Shown here one piece after another: positions 1-9,803 of a stretch of 64,000 nucleotides of DNA. A model generated the notes under the pieces. It was given only the letters and a program-made list of their open reading frames with translations, did not search any database and was not told the origin of the DNA. The translations under genes and the position numbers were made by a program. Each line of letters starts with the position of its first letter. Within the stretch, counting starts at the first letter, position 1. Source of the stretch: Lingula anatina (Eukaryota; Brachiopoda; Lingulata; Lingulida; Lingulidae); NCBI RefSeq assembly GCF_001039355.2, contig NW_019773515.1, positions 320,376 through 384,375 on the forward strand, written 5' to 3'.

Positions 1-46
1 TCCAGCTATACGGAGTTATATGTCCATCCCGGCAGTTGCGGTCAAT

Positions 47-2221
47 TTAAACATAGAATCGTGCCTGTTTGGGCGGTGTTGGCACAGCATCTAGCTGGGC
101 TACTTCGCATTCTTGTTTGTTAGTTTGTCTTTTCAATTGTGCGTACGCGCTCCTAGGGTTTTCGTCGTCGCTGGGTTTGTTTTTCGCAGTTACCGACGCT
201 GATCTTGACCCGCCGCTACCCTCAATTTTGATAGGAGGTGGCGGAGGCACAGTTAGATCCTCCGAGGTAAGGTAAACCACTTCCATAGGTTCTTCCCTGC
301 GGCAGTCGGAGTTGGTCAACGATCTTAGTTCCACTGTGTCGGAAGCGTTCACGACCAACCCATTTCTGAGTGCGTTTCTCTGACAATGTCGGCGCACACA
401 AACGTATACGAATACAATAATGACGATGCCTGCCACGACAGATAGCACAGCATAAGTAACGGTAGAGCCGGTCGTTGGCGCTGACCAAAAGTCGGCGTCC
501 GGTTGTTCACTTAATGGTGTTAAATGAAGATGCGCGATTGGTTCTAAGTTCTTGAAATTTGGACTTCGTAGTCTTTGAGCAACGACAGATGGTGGAATTA
601 TTTGTTGTACCTGTAGCGGTGGTATGTCGTTTACTACTTGCGCCTGTAGTGAAACTCTCCCGACCCTTTCCGTTATGCCGGGGAGAGTAAAGTTACTCCC
701 CGTGATAGTGCACTTGGCTGGCACAGTTACTAAATACGTCCCGGCTTTCACTGTCACAGTGACGGGTTTGGAACGATGACATCGTTTGGTTAAATCCTCT
801 CCCCATGTCTCGACAACATATTCGCCTACCATAATCTCGGTAGCTGAGGAGATTCCATCGCCGGAGGTCAGCTCGACCTTACAGGCACGCCGCTGTGCCT
901 TATGTCCGGAGATAACAGCTCGTGAACAAAGCTGCGTTCCTCGTCTGTAGACGGCGCCTGTTCGGCAGACGAGAGGTTTCCATCCCTGGCAACCGCTAGG
1001 GTTAAACACATCACCCGACTTTTCAATCACGCCTATGTCGGTTTGCTCCAGCAACAATCGACTGGCAAAGCCGGAAGTGTTATAGGGTTGCCGAAATGTT
1101 TGAACGTTGTACCGTGTGGCCTCTTCCTGGCTCACTAACGGCAGTCTGGACCGGTAAATCAAAGTTTTCCCACCCCACACCGGGGAAACAGTGATATGTT
1201 GGTAGTACCATTGCAGCGGGCGGATGATTCTGCTCGACGCGTTGTTAGCTGCTTGGTTCAGAACGTCTAGGAGCATGGACGGAGGCAGGAGCTCTTCTGT
1301 CAACCGCCCTAGCTCTAGACTGGCTTTTTGTCTATTATATCTGTCGAAGGATATGCGGTAATCGTCCACTAGTTGTTCAAAAGAGTAAACGGCCTGACCT
1401 AGTTGGTGAGTTGCGTAAAGGCGGTTAAGTCCAGTTCTGGTTATGTTCGCTATTCTCTCCAGATCGTTAAAATGTGTCTTAACAGCGAAATTAAGATAAT
1501 TAGAAATGTCATTGAGTCTCTGGTAGCCTTGGTTCATCGCATCAATCGTGTTATTCAGCACTGACACTAGTTGATTAACGCGATGCACTATAACCTTCTG
1601 GTGCTTCCTTGTATCTTCTATAATATTTTTACACTCTTGTACGTCCTCGTCTCGAGCTAATCCGAAAACATACTGACCGAGGTCAGCCGCGAAGTCAAAG
1701 AGTCCACGCTTATTTCGGTGGCCATTTCGAAATGAGCTAGGGTTCACGACTTCAGGCAAGTTTGTGTGGAAATTAACGGAACTGGTCATTTTTGAGAGAG
1801 AGTTTCTAGCTTTCTGCAATCGGAGAACAAGCTGGATTAAGTCCTTTTCTTCAATTTGATCGTTTTGATACATTCTGGTTATGTGCGATTGTAGCGTGTT
1901 GAGAGTTTTGTCCACCGGAGCGGTGAAAGTAGGTCTATCGATAGCGACGAGTAAGGTCCATTCAACTGTCTGGATTCTCATAGATTCGCGCCCCGTTATC
2001 AACAGTCCGTCTGATAACGGTTGGATGTCGGCCGAGTACGCTTGCTGGGCGATTACCATAATAAGGACTGGTATAATAGAGCCAATTCCATAGCCTCGTC
2101 GAGGTGGCGACGTTTGGGTGAACATTCGTCGTCCGACTCGGGCGGGGCTGGGGGTCTTTTCTGCTTTATATCCTTTAAATAGGGAAACTTTCGTCCCCTG
2201 GTGTCTGGCTGTTCGTTCCAT
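47..2221 (-). CDS. Envelope glycoprotein, errantivirus / baculovirus F-like
   Basis: 724-codon frame. Seen: hydrophobic signal-like segment about 45-63; dibasic Arg-Asn-Lys-Arg furin-type site ending at residue 172, followed by a Gly-Leu-Phe fusion-peptide-like start; heptad-rich helical stretch about 195-300; several N-X-S/T sites and paired cysteines; membrane anchor about 587-609; about 115-residue cytoplasmic tail. This is the architecture of class I fusion proteins of the Gypsy-env/baculovirus F family. The first about 56 codons overlap pol, and the second Met (residue 33, near 2125) sits closer to the signal segment, so translation from a spliced subgenomic RNA starting there is likely. 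Whether it is expressed or functional cannot be told from sequence. Confidence 0.9.
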   Translation of the reverse strand: MERTARHQGTKVSLFKGYKAEKTPSPARVGRRMFTQTSPPRRGYGIGSIIPVLIMVIAQQAYSADIQPLSDGLLITGRESMRIQTVEWTLLVAIDRPTFTAPVDKTLNTLQSHITRMYQNDQIEEKDLIQLVLRLQKARNSLSKMTSSVNFHTNLPEVVNPSSFRNGHRNKRGLFDFAADLGQYVFGLARDEDVQECKNIIEDTRKHQKVIVHRVNQLVSVLNNTIDAMNQGYQRLNDISNYLNFAVKTHFNDLERIANITRTGLNRLYATHQLGQAVYSFEQLVDDYRISFDRYNRQKASLELGRLTEELLPPSMLLDVLNQAANNASSRIIRPLQWYYQHITVSPVWGGKTLIYRSRLPLVSQEEATRYNVQTFRQPYNTSGFASRLLLEQTDIGVIEKSGDVFNPSGCQGWKPLVCRTGAVYRRGTQLCSRAVISGHKAQRRACKVELTSGDGISSATEIMVGEYVVETWGEDLTKRCHRSKPVTVTVKAGTYLVTVPAKCTITGSNFTLPGITERVGRVSLQAQVVNDIPPLQVQQIIPPSVVAQRLRSPNFKNLEPIAHLHLTPLSEQPDADFWSAPTTGSTVTYAVLSVVAGIVIIVFVYVCVRRHCQRNALRNGLVVNASDTVELRSLTNSDCRREEPMEVVYLTSEDLTVPPPPPIKIEGSGGSRSASVTAKNKPSDDENPRSAYAQLKRQTNKQECEVAQLDAVPTPPKQARFYV

Positions 2222-5200
2222 TGTCGAACACGTTTCCTGTAGCGGGTGTTGTATTGATGTGTGGGTTCCTCTAATCGTTGATTGTGTTCCGTTAGTTGTT
2301 CCGTTTCACTGTCGCTCTCATCGGCGCTTGCTTCGGAACTAACGGCGTCGTCATCTGGAGTGGCGTTATTTATGTCCTTCTTATCTATCTTAATTGACGG
2401 AGTATGTATTTGCTTGTGATAAGGGTTTCTAAGTGGTCTCTTTTTGACGTCGTCCCACACCATATTTGGATCAACAAGGTGGAGTTTGTTTCGATTGACT
2501 GTAAGAATCTTTCCCGACTGTTGGTGACGTATTCGGTACACCTTTCCACGCTTGCTTATGATCTCGTACTGGGGATCCCACTGGCTGGTGAAAGTAAGAC
2601 GCTCTTGTGCTTTTAGAATAACGGTATCTCCTACATTCAATTCCTCGGCGTTTGCTCGTGCATTCAGCCTCTGGCGGTTGTATTTTCGTGAGTTTTCCAA
2701 GTTAATCCTAGCTGTCTGCAACGCTTCACTCATGTCTTGTAAGCGCCCATTCAGCGGACTCGTATAAGGCGATGAGGTCAGTAGTTTCGTTAATGGCATT
2801 CTGGCACGGCGCCCATACATTAAAAAGTAAGGGGTGTAGCCGGTCACGGAGCTTACGCAGTTACGGTGTGCCATCAACGCACTTCCTAACTTCTCCTCCC
2901 ATCGGTGTGGTTCGTTGTTCACTAAGCGAGCCAAGATCTCTTTAACGGAGCGATTGGCGCGTTCCGTCTTTCCGTTCGCTTCAGGTGAATAACTGGTGGT
3001 GCGTCTGTGTTCTACACCGACACTCTGCAGAAAATGTTCAAACGCCTTAGAACAGAATTCCATTCCTCTGTCCGTTATAATTATTTCCGGAAATCCAAAT
3101 CGAGGAAAGAAGTCTCTAGCCAATGCAGATTCAACGGCTTGGGATGTTTTATTTGGAATAGGATAACTTTCTACCCAACCTGATAAGTGGTCAATAAGAT
3201 TGAGACAGTATTTATTTCCATTAGGTGATTCCACAAATGGACCAATGAGATCCATACCGACTATTTGGTTAATAGCCGTCGGTAGGGGCATTTCTCCATA
3301 TCCCGTGCGTTGTTGTCTCGGAACATGTACCTTACATGTGGAACAAAGTTCCAATTGTCTATTGACATCAGCGCGCATTCCCGGCCAGACATAACTCTGC
3401 CGTATTTTGTCTAGGGTTTTGCCTGTTGCGCAATGTCCAACTTCCGCGTGACACCTTCTTATCACGTCTTCGCGATAAAGTGACGGGAGTACTAAGCGTG
3501 GGTAAATAGGGCTGGTACTTGTCGGTCTCTTAATGGAATATAAATGTCCACTCAATATTTCATACTCCGAATCTTCATTCAAGGCCAACTTGAATTCTTC
3601 TTTGAATTCAGCCTCCTGTTCACACAGAAGCTCCTTAGGGTCAATATCGTCTGCTTCGAGCGGCATACGCTGTAGAGCGAAGTCATTAGGAATGCACTCA
3701 GGGTCGATCCAGTAAGATGTGTCAAACGTGGCTACTTTCTCCGGAGGCGGATTAGGTAGCCGACTCATTACATCGGCCCTGATATTTTTCTTTCCCTTTA
3801 TGTATTCTACCTTGGCTCCGAATTCTTCCATCAGAATTGCCCAACGTTGGACCTTCGTGTTCCGCAGTTCTTTAGTAAAGATTGACTTTAGAGGCTTGTG
3901 ATCAGTGTACACTGTCAATGGACAGCCGTATAAATAAGCTCGCAGCTTAGATATACAGTAGACCATTGCATATGCTTCTTTTTCAATAACCGGCCATCTC
4001 AGCTGCGGACCGGATAGGCTGTGAGAGACGTATTGCACGACCCTTTCGACTCCCTCTTCATCGTCCTGGACTAAGACGCCTCCGACGGCATAGTCTGACG
4101 CGTCAACGTACAGTTTGTAAGGCTGATCGAGACGCGGATATGCCATTACATTGTTCGAGCATAGCAATTCCTTTAACTTGTCGAAACTTAGTTGCTGTTC
4201 GTCGCCCCACGTAAAACTTTGTCTCTTTTTTAGAAGGCGATAGAGGGGTTCAGCAACACTGGCGAAATTCGGAATCGTGCGGGCGTAGTAATTGCACATG
4301 CCTATGAATGCTCGAACATCTTTCGTGTTTCGAGGTGCTGGTAGTTTATTAATGGCGTCCAGTTTTTCAGGGTCGCTTCGTACCCCATCTTTAGATACGA
4401 TATATCCCAAAAGTTTGACCTCTTTCTTAAGAAAATCACATTTGGAGGGTTTTATTTTCAATCCGGCTTTATCTAGTTTGTTTAGCACTTGAGATAAGTG
4501 CTCTGCATGTTCCGTAGTGTTTCTAGAGAATACGATTATGTCATCCAGATAGACTAGAACACACTGTCCGATTAGGTCGTTCAAAACATAGTCCATGGTA
4601 CGTTGGAAGTATGCTGGCGATGTAGCAAGGCCAAAAGGACAACGGGTAAATTCGAAAAGCCCTTTATGGCAGGTAAAAGCAGTTTTTGGAATATCGCTCT
4701 CGGCCACTGGACACTGCCAATAACCAGCTCTAAGATCAATAACACTAAAGTGGGTCATGCCACTTACCGAGTCTAGAATGTCTTGTATCAACGGCAATGG
4801 GTAAGTATCACGGGTGACGACTTCATTCAGTTTTCTATAGTCTACACAGAAACGAGTGCTCCCATCCTTTTTAGGAACTAACGTGACCGGAGATGCCCAG
4901 GGTGAACAGCTAGGTCGAATTATTCCTAGGCGAAGCATTTCCTTTATCTCCGATTCCACCACTTTACGTTTAGATAAGGGAATACGGTAGGCACGTTGCT
5001 TTATTGGCTTAGCCGTTCCTGTGTCAATCTTCATCGCTGGGAGGTTGCATTTGCCATGTGGGTCTCCATCCACGCTAAAAACGCTCTCGAATTTGGTTAA
5101 GATTTCATCCACACATTTAACTCCAGTTCGAGGAGCCTTTGGTGCCACTGCGGTAAGACTGCTAACCGGCCGTCTGCCTCGATATCGAGTTAGAGGCCAC

Positions 5201-5616
5201 TGACGCCCACACCAATGTAGAACGTTATGACGATAATCAATGACACCCTTGTTTTTCTCTAAAGCGTCGTTTCCAATTATCATGTCATAGTCCACTTTGT
5301 CGGCGATTAAAACAGTCACCACCGCAGCGTTATCAATCCTAACCTGCGTTTTTCCGATGATGGGCACAATATGACCTGTAACTCCGTAAGTAACACTAGT
5401 AGGCTGTACTAATCTTGATCTTCTAATTTCTTTGCAAATAGTCATAAATACCTTCTTGTGCAAGAGACTCGTGCTGGCTCCCGTGTCAATCAGGGCATGG
5501 CACTTTACACCTGATATCGTTATGTCTACAGCTACTCGGGGGTCAGTCACGTCTCCTGCACTGGCTAGTTTTTTGTGTCCTTCTCTCGCTTTTGCTGACC
5601 TTTCAGCTGGTAACAT
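2053..5616 (-). CDS. Pol polyprotein: protease, reverse transcriptase, RNase H, integrase
   Basis: 1187-codon frame, -1 relative to gag and overlapping its end by 52 nt. Visible in order: aspartic protease active site Asp-Thr-Gly-Ala-Ser (D44); reverse transcriptase with Tyr-Leu-Asp-Asp (356-359); RNase H with Tyr-Val-Asp-Ala-Ser; integrase HHCC zinc finger (about 730-775); integrase catalytic D,D-35-E core; then a C-terminal segment resembling the Gypsy GPY/F module. All catalytic residues I looked for are present and there is no stop. It should copy the element RNA to DNA and insert it. The nominal ATG at 5616 is probably not used, since the protein is expected as a Gag-Pol fusion through the slippery site at 5574-5568. 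Its 3' end overlaps env by about 170 nt. Confidence 0.96.
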   Translation of the reverse strand: MLPAERSAKAREGHKKLASAGDVTDPRVAVDITISGVKCHALIDTGASTSLLHKKVFMTICKEIRRSRLVQPTSVTYGVTGHIVPIIGKTQVRIDNAAVVTVLIADKVDYDMIIGNDALEKNKGVIDYRHNVLHWCGRQWPLTRYRGRRPVSSLTAVAPKAPRTGVKCVDEILTKFESVFSVDGDPHGKCNLPAMKIDTGTAKPIKQRAYRIPLSKRKVVESEIKEMLRLGIIRPSCSPWASPVTLVPKKDGSTRFCVDYRKLNEVVTRDTYPLPLIQDILDSVSGMTHFSVIDLRAGYWQCPVAESDIPKTAFTCHKGLFEFTRCPFGLATSPAYFQRTMDYVLNDLIGQCVLVYLDDIIVFSRNTTEHAEHLSQVLNKLDKAGLKIKPSKCDFLKKEVKLLGYIVSKDGVRSDPEKLDAINKLPAPRNTKDVRAFIGMCNYYARTIPNFASVAEPLYRLLKKRQSFTWGDEQQLSFDKLKELLCSNNVMAYPRLDQPYKLYVDASDYAVGGVLVQDDEEGVERVVQYVSHSLSGPQLRWPVIEKEAYAMVYCISKLRAYLYGCPLTVYTDHKPLKSIFTKELRNTKVQRWAILMEEFGAKVEYIKGKKNIRADVMSRLPNPPPEKVATFDTSYWIDPECIPNDFALQRMPLEADDIDPKELLCEQEAEFKEEFKLALNEDSEYEILSGHLYSIKRPTSTSPIYPRLVLPSLYREDVIRRCHAEVGHCATGKTLDKIRQSYVWPGMRADVNRQLELCSTCKVHVPRQQRTGYGEMPLPTAINQIVGMDLIGPFVESPNGNKYCLNLIDHLSGWVESYPIPNKTSQAVESALARDFFPRFGFPEIIITDRGMEFCSKAFEHFLQSVGVEHRRTTSYSPEANGKTERANRSVKEILARLVNNEPHRWEEKLGSALMAHRNCVSSVTGYTPYFLMYGRRARMPLTKLLTSSPYTSPLNGRLQDMSEALQTARINLENSRKYNRQRLNARANAEELNVGDTVILKAQERLTFTSQWDPQYEIISKRGKVYRIRHQQSGKILTVNRNKLHLVDPNMVWDDVKKRPLRNPYHKQIHTPSIKIDKKDINNATPDDDAVSSEASADESDSETEQLTEHNQRLEEPTHQYNTRYRKRVRQWNEQPDTRGRKFPYLKDIKQKRPPAPPESDDECSPKRRHLDEAMELALLYQSLLW

Positions 5617-6539
5617 TCCCTCTTCTTATGGCCTGCTTTACCGCAGTGAAAGCATAAGGGAGTTCCATCGTCAGCCCATCCTTTGCTTTTATTCTCACGT
5701 CGCACTGTTTCCCATTGGCGTGGTTGTTGCGGGCGGCGTTGAGAGGCACTCATTTTCTCTAGCTTTAGGTTGGATACCTCTTTAGTCAACTTTTTAATCT
5801 TTGACTCGAGGCGCTCCATGGGGTTGTCGGTGGAGTTCAAAGCCACTTCCATTGGCTCCTCATGGCGGGGTTCTAGTCCTACGACATTCTCAAACAATTG
5901 CGCGCCGACCTCCGCGTTGTCTACAAACGTGAGAGCCTCGTTCAGGGTAGCGGGTCGTGCGTCGGCCACAAGCCTGCGTGTGAGTCGTCGATCACTGAGG
6001 CCACGCGCATAGGAAATTATCAATTGTCGCTCGGCGTCGACAGATCGAGGCTCGGGGTATGCTTTCCGGGCGATGTTCCTAAAACGCCTGCTGTAGGCGG
6101 CGCAGTTTTCATACGGCGTTTGCCGTATTTGTTCTATTTCTGTCCGGAGACAGGCTGCCTCGTCAGGGGACAGGAACGAGCGGCGGATGTGGTCACGGAG
6201 AGTCACCCAGGCGGTGCCATAATAATCATTTTGTCGACGGAGGCAATAATCAACCTCCGCCGCTAGGGCACCTCTACTGGTTTTCAGGGCCAACCTGGTC
6301 GCACAATTGGTAATATTGCCCTGGCCCCGGGCGATCGCTCGCTCCATTTGATCAATCCACTCGCGTGTTTCTGAGGGGACTGTCCCATCGCAAGGATGAA
6401 ACAAATCGGACAAGTCTTGAAGAGAATGTCTCTCCCTTTCTTCCGCCCAGCGGAGTCCCTGTCTCTCGGCTTCCACTTGTCTCTGTTCTGTCAGTCCACG
6501 GATGTTCTCTATCAACGAGTGGAACTGTTCCTGAGACAT
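5565..6539 (-). CDS. Gag-like nucleocapsid polyprotein (324 aa)
   Basis: First open frame of the retroelement. Its C-terminal part contains one CCHC zinc knuckle (C-X2-C-X4-H-X4-C, about residues 296-309) followed by a basic tail, the hallmark of a retroelement nucleocapsid. The upstream part is helical and charged, consistent with capsid (an rve-type gag fold is inferred, not shown). The start is the first ATG, 66 bp downstream of the LTR. The stop TAG at 5567-5565 directly follows an A-AAA-AAC heptamer, and the pol frame overlaps in -1, so Gag-Pol is probably made by frameshifting. Gag would package the genomic RNA into cytoplasmic particles. Confidence 0.9.
   Translation of the reverse strand: MSQEQFHSLIENIRGLTEQRQVEAERQGLRWAEERERHSLQDLSDLFHPCDGTVPSETREWIDQMERAIARGQGNITNCATRLALKTSRGALAAEVDYCLRRQNDYYGTAWVTLRDHIRRSFLSPDEAACLRTEIEQIRQTPYENCAAYSRRFRNIARKAYPEPRSVDAERQLIISYARGLSDRRLTRRLVADARPATLNEALTFVDNAEVGAQLFENVVGLEPRHEEPMEVALNSTDNPMERLESKIKKLTKEVSNLKLEKMSASQRRPQQPRQWETVRRENKSKGWADDGTPLCFHCGKAGHKKRECYQLKGQQKREKDTKN
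5568..5574 (-). promoter_or_regulatory. -1 ribosomal frameshift slippery heptamer at the gag stop
   Basis: On the minus strand the gag frame reads ACA AAA AAC TAG: the heptamer A-AAA-AAC fits X-XXY-YYZ in the correct phase and is followed directly by the gag stop. A one-base slip back leads into the open pol frame. A downstream pseudoknot was not worked out. Confidence 0.75.
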
Positions 6540-6585
6540 TTCTTCTGGTGTTTTCTGTCCTTTTCCTTCAATTCACTGAGTTAAA

Positions 6586-6603
6586 GTCCTGGCGAGCTCG
6601 CCA
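6586..6603 (-). other. Putative primer binding site of the retroelement
   Basis: Immediately inside the LTR (one-base spacer) the minus strand reads TGGCGAGCTCGCCAGGAC. The TGG start is what is expected for complementarity to a tRNA 3' CCA end. I could not assign the primer tRNA; the sequence is partly palindromic. Confidence 0.5.
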
Positions 6604-6604
6604 C

Positions 6605-6914
6605 TGTAAAGTTCGTGACTTTACTTGTTGAATAACGCAATGTAAGGTGCCAGGCCCGGCCGTACGAGTGTTGCGGTACGGGCTTAGAAACTCAGCGAAT
6701 CGGAAAGTCAAGAAAATAAGAACGGCACTTTGCAGTTCTAATGAATTTAATAAATCAAAGTTAATCAATGACCGGGGAATACCCACGGCGCGAATGCGAC
6801 TGAGTTACCAAGTCTTAACTTCTGACTTAAACGCAAACGCGGCCGAGGAATATTCCCCTACAATAATCGAACGTCTCACTTCTCTGAGATCAAATCAACG
6901 AATTAATTTTACAT
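6605..6914 (-). repeat. 5' LTR of the Gypsy-type element
   Basis: Read on the minus strand the block starts TGTAAAATT and ends AACTTTACA, a short inverted terminal repeat with the TG...CA ends typical of LTRs. It is 310 bp and ends one base before a primer-binding-like sequence. The boundaries rest on the terminal inverted repeat alone because the partner LTR is outside the window. Confidence 0.7.
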
Positions 6915-8400
6915 AGAGTTTGATTCTATTATGAAGACCAATGCAGGTGTGCTCCCCGTATCTGCCGATTTTATGACCACTTCATCGTTTCTGGACATGG
7001 CAGATAGGTGATCAATAAGTCATTTGATCCTGGACGACAACGCTTGTACTATCGTCAATAAATGTTCAATTTGAGCAAATACTAATTTTGAGAGTTAATC
7101 AAGGGCCCAGGTGTGCGCACTAATAATGACCTCATAAATTCCTGAAGTGGGTCCTGAATGATGTGTTTGATCCACCATAAACCGATGACGCATGCACATC
7201 AATAATCAAAGATACAATTGCATAATTAAATATAATAAAATTAGCATTAACTTTACAATGTGTATAGCTACGTTATACTGGTTTGTTTGGCAGTATAAAC
7301 CTTTTTATCAGAATTTTAGAAATAAGTGCAAGTTATTATTCCAATTTTTTGGACTTTTCTTGATCAAACCCAGACATTTCTGATTTTATTCAATATATCC
7401 GTTATTTTATAAATATTATTTGTAGGTGTATGACCAACAGAGTACTGGCTGGGATGAATTTTTCAGGAAAGAAAAATAAATTTCCGTTTGGGCACAGCAA
7501 CTTCTGTACGGTGATCAAAGGTAATTAAATTAATGTTGCAATTTGCTTTACATTTACTGCTGTAATTTGTGCCTGATTTGATTTTTATAATAAACTTATC
7601 TACCTATCAGCTCCAGTTTGGGCAGCTAAGCCTAAAAAAAAAGTTCTTACATTTTGCACCCTAGTTGGAATTTAACACCCAATCTTAACCTCATTCTTAG
7701 AATCCCTCAGTGAGCTTTGATAGGCACACCTGCCAGCGTACGTTCGATACATATATGCTTACATTTCTACTTCACTTTTTTTCCCAGATGTCATGATGTC
7801 AAGATGTAGTTGTACGGAGAAGGAAGTCTCCGACAGCATCGTTAACTATTCCGACAGCATCGTTTACTATCTAAAATGGGCACCAGAAAGAAAAGATGGA
7901 GATGGAAGAAAGTAACAATTAATTAAGAACTTGAACTATTATTTTGGCCTTGTGATGGACATTGCTGGAATACTTACAGTAATATTTCTAAATTGTGGAG
8001 TTTATCAGGTTGCACTCATGTCTGTCGTGTGTATATGAACCTCATCTTCTACATCTTGTTGCACAAAAATTGACAAACATTTATCAAAGCAACCACGACA
8101 GCCATTTCTTTCTCTCTAACTTAACTGCACATGCGTCAAGGAGTCAGAATCTCCTCCGAGCGCAGACGAGAATTAATTAGAGCTTTGAAGTAAGTAACTC
8201 GCTCCCTCTACAATTTTGTTCTGTTGTCATACATATACAGTGTTTTGACAATGTTGGTTGACTTTTAACTTGCATAGTCCTGAAGCCCAGTGCTTGTTTG
8301 AATTTATTATCACTATGTTGTACACTGTGTATATTTTAACTACTTTAATTAGTAGCATTTTTTCCTTTTATGCAGTGACAAAATAAAGACATTGAAAATG

Positions 8401-8680
8401 CTATTTGTCTCAACTTTAAATTAATGTGAAATCAACAGTTAATCAATGCTAAATCAACATATAAGCAATGCTAAATCAACATATAATCAATGTGAGATTT
8501 CTAATGTTGAAACAACATTGAACTATCAATCATGATTCAGCGTTGAATGCCAACGTTGATTCAATGTAATTTTTCAACGTTGACACAAATTTCCACTTTC
8601 AATAATAAATTCAACAAAAATTCAACGATGTGAATCAATGTTGAATCAACATTGAATCAACTGTTGTGTGCCTGCTGGGT
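8401..8680. repeat. Palindromic ATTGAATCAAC-type repeat block
   Basis: Repeated variants of TTGAATCAACATTGAATCAA and AATCAACATATAATCAATG occur in both orientations, many self-complementary. The block ends in TGTGTGCCTGCTGGGTAG. It looks like a palindrome-rich satellite or the interior of a non-autonomous element; similar blocks are familiar from many marine animal genomes (recollection, not searched). Confidence 0.6.
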
Positions 8681-9395
8681 AGTTTTTGGTGGTGATCCGG
8701 ATCAATAATCAATCAATAATCAATAATAATCAAAAATCGCTGCCTTGGCAGAGGTCTGCTCTCTCGGAGTGCTTTTCTAGTTTTAAACCCCATGGTCACA
8801 TCGTAACTAGCGTCACTGGCACAATCACTTAAAAATCATCAAGTATGTATTATACTATCATGCAAGTCCCTGCATGGGCACTTTATCTTCATTTGCTCGC
8901 CTGCAAGATTAAATTATTCGAAACGTATAAAATAACATGACATTCTATTACATTCTGTAATCATGTACAATTTATCAATCAGACAACAGTGCAATATGTC
9001 ATGTGATCTGACACGCTTTTTAATTACCATTACATATAAAATAAGTTGAAAAAATTGAAAAGAAAAGTTTACCTTATTTGATTTTTATGTCTCAAACATT
9101 ATTCACGTATGTTGTACTTACCCATCAGAGAGATATAATCTTATCAATCCAATACTACTTTCCATAAAAGAGAGAAAAACTGAACTATGAACCCACAAGT
9201 TGCATATCAAAATTTATTTTAACAATAAAGATAACAAATTATACAAGATATTTTGAAATAAATTTTATTTCCTCTTTTGAGGATTCTAGTCTCTGTGAGT
9301 TAGGAATGGTCAGGCATGCACACATCCATGGATCATACCATGGATCAACAATTACTTTACTAGCAGATGGCAGCTAGAACAGTTCCACACATAAC

Positions 9396-9530
9396 AAGCA
9401 TCGCATATTGCGAATCGCTATATCAAATAGAGGCTACAATGATTTATATGGGACGAGTATGGGCGAGTTATTGAATCGAGACTCTTGCGCACAGTCGCAA
9501 CATAGCGAAGCTTTCAAGATACGGGGCCCT
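9396..9530 (+). mobile_element. MITE-like dispersed repeat, copy 1 (left end eroded)
   Basis: About 135 bp that matches the reverse complement of 43645-43797, including the cores AATAGAGGCTACAATG and GAGTATGGGCGAGTTAT and the end GAAGCTTTCAAGATACGGGG. The left terminus has diverged. See the intact copy at 43645. Confidence 0.75.
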
Positions 9531-9766
9531 TGTCTGTCCTAAACCACCCCTACAACAGTGGGGCAATCATTTCAAGTCAGGAGAGAAATGCCCTTTTGGC
9601 CAAAAAAGATCCATTCTGATGTAAATTGCATTTTGGTTTGATGGTATATCTCATACGTTGTCTCAACTAAGTGGTCAAAAAGACACTTCTTCAAATAAGA
9701 AACCCATCTTTCAAATTGTTGGCCACATGCCTGATCGAAGCATATGCACCCAAAAATACAAATATT

Positions 9767-9772
9767 TTTATT
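9767..9772 (-). terminator. POLR1B polyadenylation signal
   Basis: AATAAA on the minus strand, about 32 nt after the POLR1B stop codon, implying a very short 3' UTR. A weaker, more distal site cannot be excluded. Confidence 0.5.
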
Positions 9773-9803
9773 TCATGAATATAATTTGATATACCATCAC
9801 AGT

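Larger units (their letters stand above)
1..6914 (-). mobile_element. Env-bearing Ty3/Gypsy-type LTR retroelement, 3' LTR cut off by window edge
   Basis: Three long open frames lie in the order gag (6539-5565), pol (5616-2053), env (2221-47) on the minus strand, behind one LTR at 6605-6914. Pol has the order protease, reverse transcriptase, RNase H, integrase, which places it in Ty3/Gypsy. Env has the signal peptide, furin site and membrane anchor of the errantivirus/baculovirus F-like class. None of the frames is broken, so the copy looks young. The 66-bp leader between LTR and gag ATG is short, as in many Gypsy elements. The second LTR and target-site duplication lie left of position 1, so insertion age cannot be judged from LTR divergence. 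Classification from motifs is firm; placement in a named clade is not attempted. Confidence 0.93.
6915..9766. other. Intergenic region without a recognisable gene
   Basis: AT-rich sequence between the retroelement and the 3' end of POLR1B. Open frames are short and look random. It holds the palindromic repeat block at 8401-8680, a dispersed-repeat fragment at about 8685-8790 and a MITE copy at 9396-9530. Nothing else was identified. Confidence 0.7.
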
